Assembly: GCA_964424125.1 (NCBI GenBank)
Contig: CAYRHS010000079.1
Span: forward strand, 1 to 14,859
Reading direction: 5' to 3'
DNA: 14,859 nucleotides
DNA from: CAYRHS01 sp964424125
GTDB taxonomy: Bacteria; Actinomycetota; Acidimicrobiia; IMCC26256; JAOSJL01
This document shows positions 13,517-14,859 of this stretch, piece by piece. Position 1 is the stretch's first letter, and each line of letters begins with the position of its first letter. Below the pieces are notes generated by a model. That model saw only the letters and a program-made list of their open reading frames with translations. It ran no database searches and was not told the DNA's origin. A program made the translations under genes and the position numbers.

Positions 13517-14704
13517 GTGCCGCCCCGCATCGTCTACGACCCCTACGACTACGAGATCGACGCGCACCCGCAGCCCGTCTGGCAGCGCTTGCGCGACGAG
13601 GCCCCGCTCTACCGCAACGCCGAGCACGACTTCTGGGCCATCAGCCGGTTCCAGGACGTCCTCGACGCGTCGCTCGACTGGCAGACGTTCAGCTCCGCGC
13701 ACGGCACGGTGCTCGAGCTGATGTCGGATGACCCCTCGGACTACGCGTCGATGATCTTCACCGACCCACCGCACCACGACGAGCTCCGTAGCCTCGTGTC
13801 GCGAGCGTTCACCCCGAAGCGGGTCGCGGAGCTCGAAGGCGACGTTCGTGCCCTCGCGTCCGAGTTCCTCGACGAACGGGTCGCCGCGGGCGGCTTCGAC
13901 TACGTGCAGGACTTCGCCGCCCGCCTGCCCACGATGGTGATCGGCTCGCTGCTCGGCGTCCCGGAAGCGGACCGGGACCGCCTGCGCCACTGGACCGACC
14001 AGATGCTGCACCGGGAACCGGACGAGACCGAACCAGGCGAGGCGGTGCTGCGCGTGATGGCCGATCTGGGCTCGTACATGAGCGAGCTGATCGCCGAGCG
14101 TCGTCGCCATCCGGGCGACGACCTGATCTCGGCGTTGGTCGGCGCCGAGCTCCAGACCGCCGAGGGCACGCGGCGCCTCGACCACCGGGAGACGCTGGAC
14201 TTCGTCCTGCTGCTCTTCTCTGCCGGCAACGAGACCGTCGCTCGCCTCCTCGGCTTCGCCGCCGTCAACCTGGCCGAGCATCCCGATCAGGCCGCGCTGC
14301 TCGTGGAGGACCCGTCGTTGATCCCGAACGCGATCGAGGAGCTCCTCCGCTACGAGGCACCCTCACCCGTGCAGGGCCGGTGGGTCGCCCGGGACGTGGA
14401 GCTCCACGGGACCGTCCTGCCACGCGGGTCACGTCTGTTGATGCTCACCGGTGCCGCGGGGCGCGACGAGCGCGAATACGAGCACCCCGACACCTTCGAC
14501 GTCACGCGCCGCTTCTCACGCCACCTCTCGTTCGGCTACGGGGTCCACTTCTGCCTCGGCGCGGCGTTGGCCCGGCTGGAGGCCCGCGTCGCGCTGGAGG
14601 AGACCCTCGTCCGGATCCCGATCTGGGAGGTCGATCGGGACCGCACCGAGATGGTCCACACCAGCACCGTCCGCGGCTATGAACGGGTGCCGATCACCAC
14701 CTGA
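13517..14704 (+). CDS. Cytochrome P450
   Basis: A soluble 395-residue bacterial P450, a haem-thiolate monooxygenase that needs an outside ferredoxin and reductase; neither is in the window. Visible marks: IFTDPPHHDELRSLVSRAF (80-98, helix C region with haem-propionate contacts), I-helix oxygen-binding AGNET (236-240), K-helix EELLR (Glu275 and Arg278), and the Cys loop FGYGVHFCLGAALARLE (339-355) with haem ligand Cys346. The I-helix has Val241 where a second Thr is common. Full family length. The GTG at 13517 gives the usual N-terminus (IVYDPYDYEIDAHPQPVWQRLRDEAP); the nearby ATG at 13509 is out of frame. The ribosome-binding site is weak. It may be co-transcribed with the VOC genes or separated by the hairpin ahead of it. 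Substrate not predictable. Confidence 0.95.
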   Translation: MPPRIVYDPYDYEIDAHPQPVWQRLRDEAPLYRNAEHDFWAISRFQDVLDASLDWQTFSSAHGTVLELMSDDPSDYASMIFTDPPHHDELRSLVSRAFTPKRVAELEGDVRALASEFLDERVAAGGFDYVQDFAARLPTMVIGSLLGVPEADRDRLRHWTDQMLHREPDETEPGEAVLRVMADLGSYMSELIAERRRHPGDDLISALVGAELQTAEGTRRLDHRETLDFVLLLFSAGNETVARLLGFAAVNLAEHPDQAALLVEDPSLIPNAIEELLRYEAPSPVQGRWVARDVELHGTVLPRGSRLLMLTGAAGRDEREYEHPDTFDVTRRFSRHLSFGYGVHFCLGAALARLEARVALEETLVRIPIWEVDRDRTEMVHTSTVRGYERVPITT

Positions 14705-14710
14705 CGTTCC

Positions 14711-14859
14711 TCACAGGATGTTGCCGTTCTGCTCGATGCTGTCGCTCGGCGTGTCCGGCGGCGGACTCGGCGTGTCCGGCGGCGGACTCTGCGAGTCGGG
14801 CGGGGTCACCTGCGAGTCGGGCGGGGTCACCTGCGAGTCCGGCGGGGTCACCTCCGAGT
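14711..14859 (-). CDS. C-terminal end of a Pro-rich heptad-repeat protein (partial)
   Basis: On the minus strand one frame is open from the window edge to a TGA at 14713-14711. It encodes 48 residues: three VTPPD units spaced by SQ (21-bp period), then two SPPPDTP units, then the tail SDSIEQNGNIL. The other evidence that it is coding is that the DNA repeat is a multiple of three and the substitutions between units keep the Pro and Asp. The stop lies 6 bp from the P450 stop, tail to tail. Such Pro/Thr/Asp repeats often form extended stalks or linkers in surface or secreted proteins. The start and any folded domain lie beyond the window, so the function is unknown. Confidence 0.7.
   Translation of the reverse strand, partial: SEVTPPDSQVTPPDSQVTPPDSQSPPPDTPSPPPDTPSDSIEQNGNIL
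14745..14859. repeat. 21-bp tandem repeat array, about 5.5 units, cut by the window edge
   Basis: Units start at 14745, 14766, 14787, 14808, 14829 and 14850 (partial). The first two are identical and form one subtype (encoding SPPPDTP on the minus strand); the rest form a second subtype (encoding VTPPDSQ). The array continues past the window end. There are no unique spacers, so it is not CRISPR. Confidence 0.9.

Noticed and set aside
14745..14859. Possible CRISPR array at the right edge.
   Set aside because: The 21-bp units are directly adjacent with no unique spacers, and the repeat reads as an open frame of 7-residue units.

Overview
The window is high-GC DNA with strong third-position GC bias. 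It is densely packed, has frequent GTG starts and 4-bp start/stop overlaps, and looks like an actinobacterial chromosome. An early-branching, non-mycelial soil or aquatic Actinomycetota (Acidimicrobiia-like) would fit, but the sequence alone does not fix the lineage. Supporting hints are the Rv0577/CFP32-like double VOC proteins, the HxlR-SCP2 regulator and the GNAT-first acyl-CoA synthetase fusion. I see no tRNA, rRNA, insertion sequence or CRISPR array.

Layout. (1) Positions 1-1597 (+): end of an OmpR-type response regulator, overlapping a complete sensor histidine kinase. (2) 1598-1800: a regulatory gap with two pairs of 11-bp-spaced boxes, as expected for OmpR/PhoB-type regulators. (3) 1801-6063 (+): a tight set made of a small Ser-rich Tat/lipoprotein-like protein, an ApbE-type FMN transferase, a four-His ferric-reductase-like membrane cytochrome b, and an anchored animal-type haem peroxidase. 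The peroxidase ribosome-binding site lies in a 9-bp inverted repeat. (4) 6005-7502 (-): an alpha/beta hydrolase that overlaps the peroxidase tail to tail by 59 bp, and a flavodoxin-like protein. (5) 7638-8240 (+): an SRPBCC-like protein. (6) 8291-11742 (-): a GNAT/ADP-forming acyl-CoA synthetase fusion and, upstream of it, an HxlR-SCP2 regulator. (7) 11866-14704 (+): two tandem VOC proteins behind a clear promoter that carries a palindrome, then a cytochrome P450. (8) 14711-14859 (-): the C-terminal end of a protein made of 7-residue Pro-rich repeats.

How the genes may work together. The most interesting part is 1-6063. A two-component system sits beside a cluster joining a flavin-attaching enzyme, a transmembrane haem electron conduit and an external haem peroxidase. 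A NOX-type membrane domain next to an animal-type peroxidase resembles, as separate genes, the parts of animal dual oxidases. No FAD/NAD(P)H dehydrogenase domain and no classical FMN-acceptor domain is visible, so the electron source and the ApbE target are open. Separately, the HxlR regulator is divergent from the VOC pair, and the palindrome between them touches the VOC -35 box, which suggests local control.
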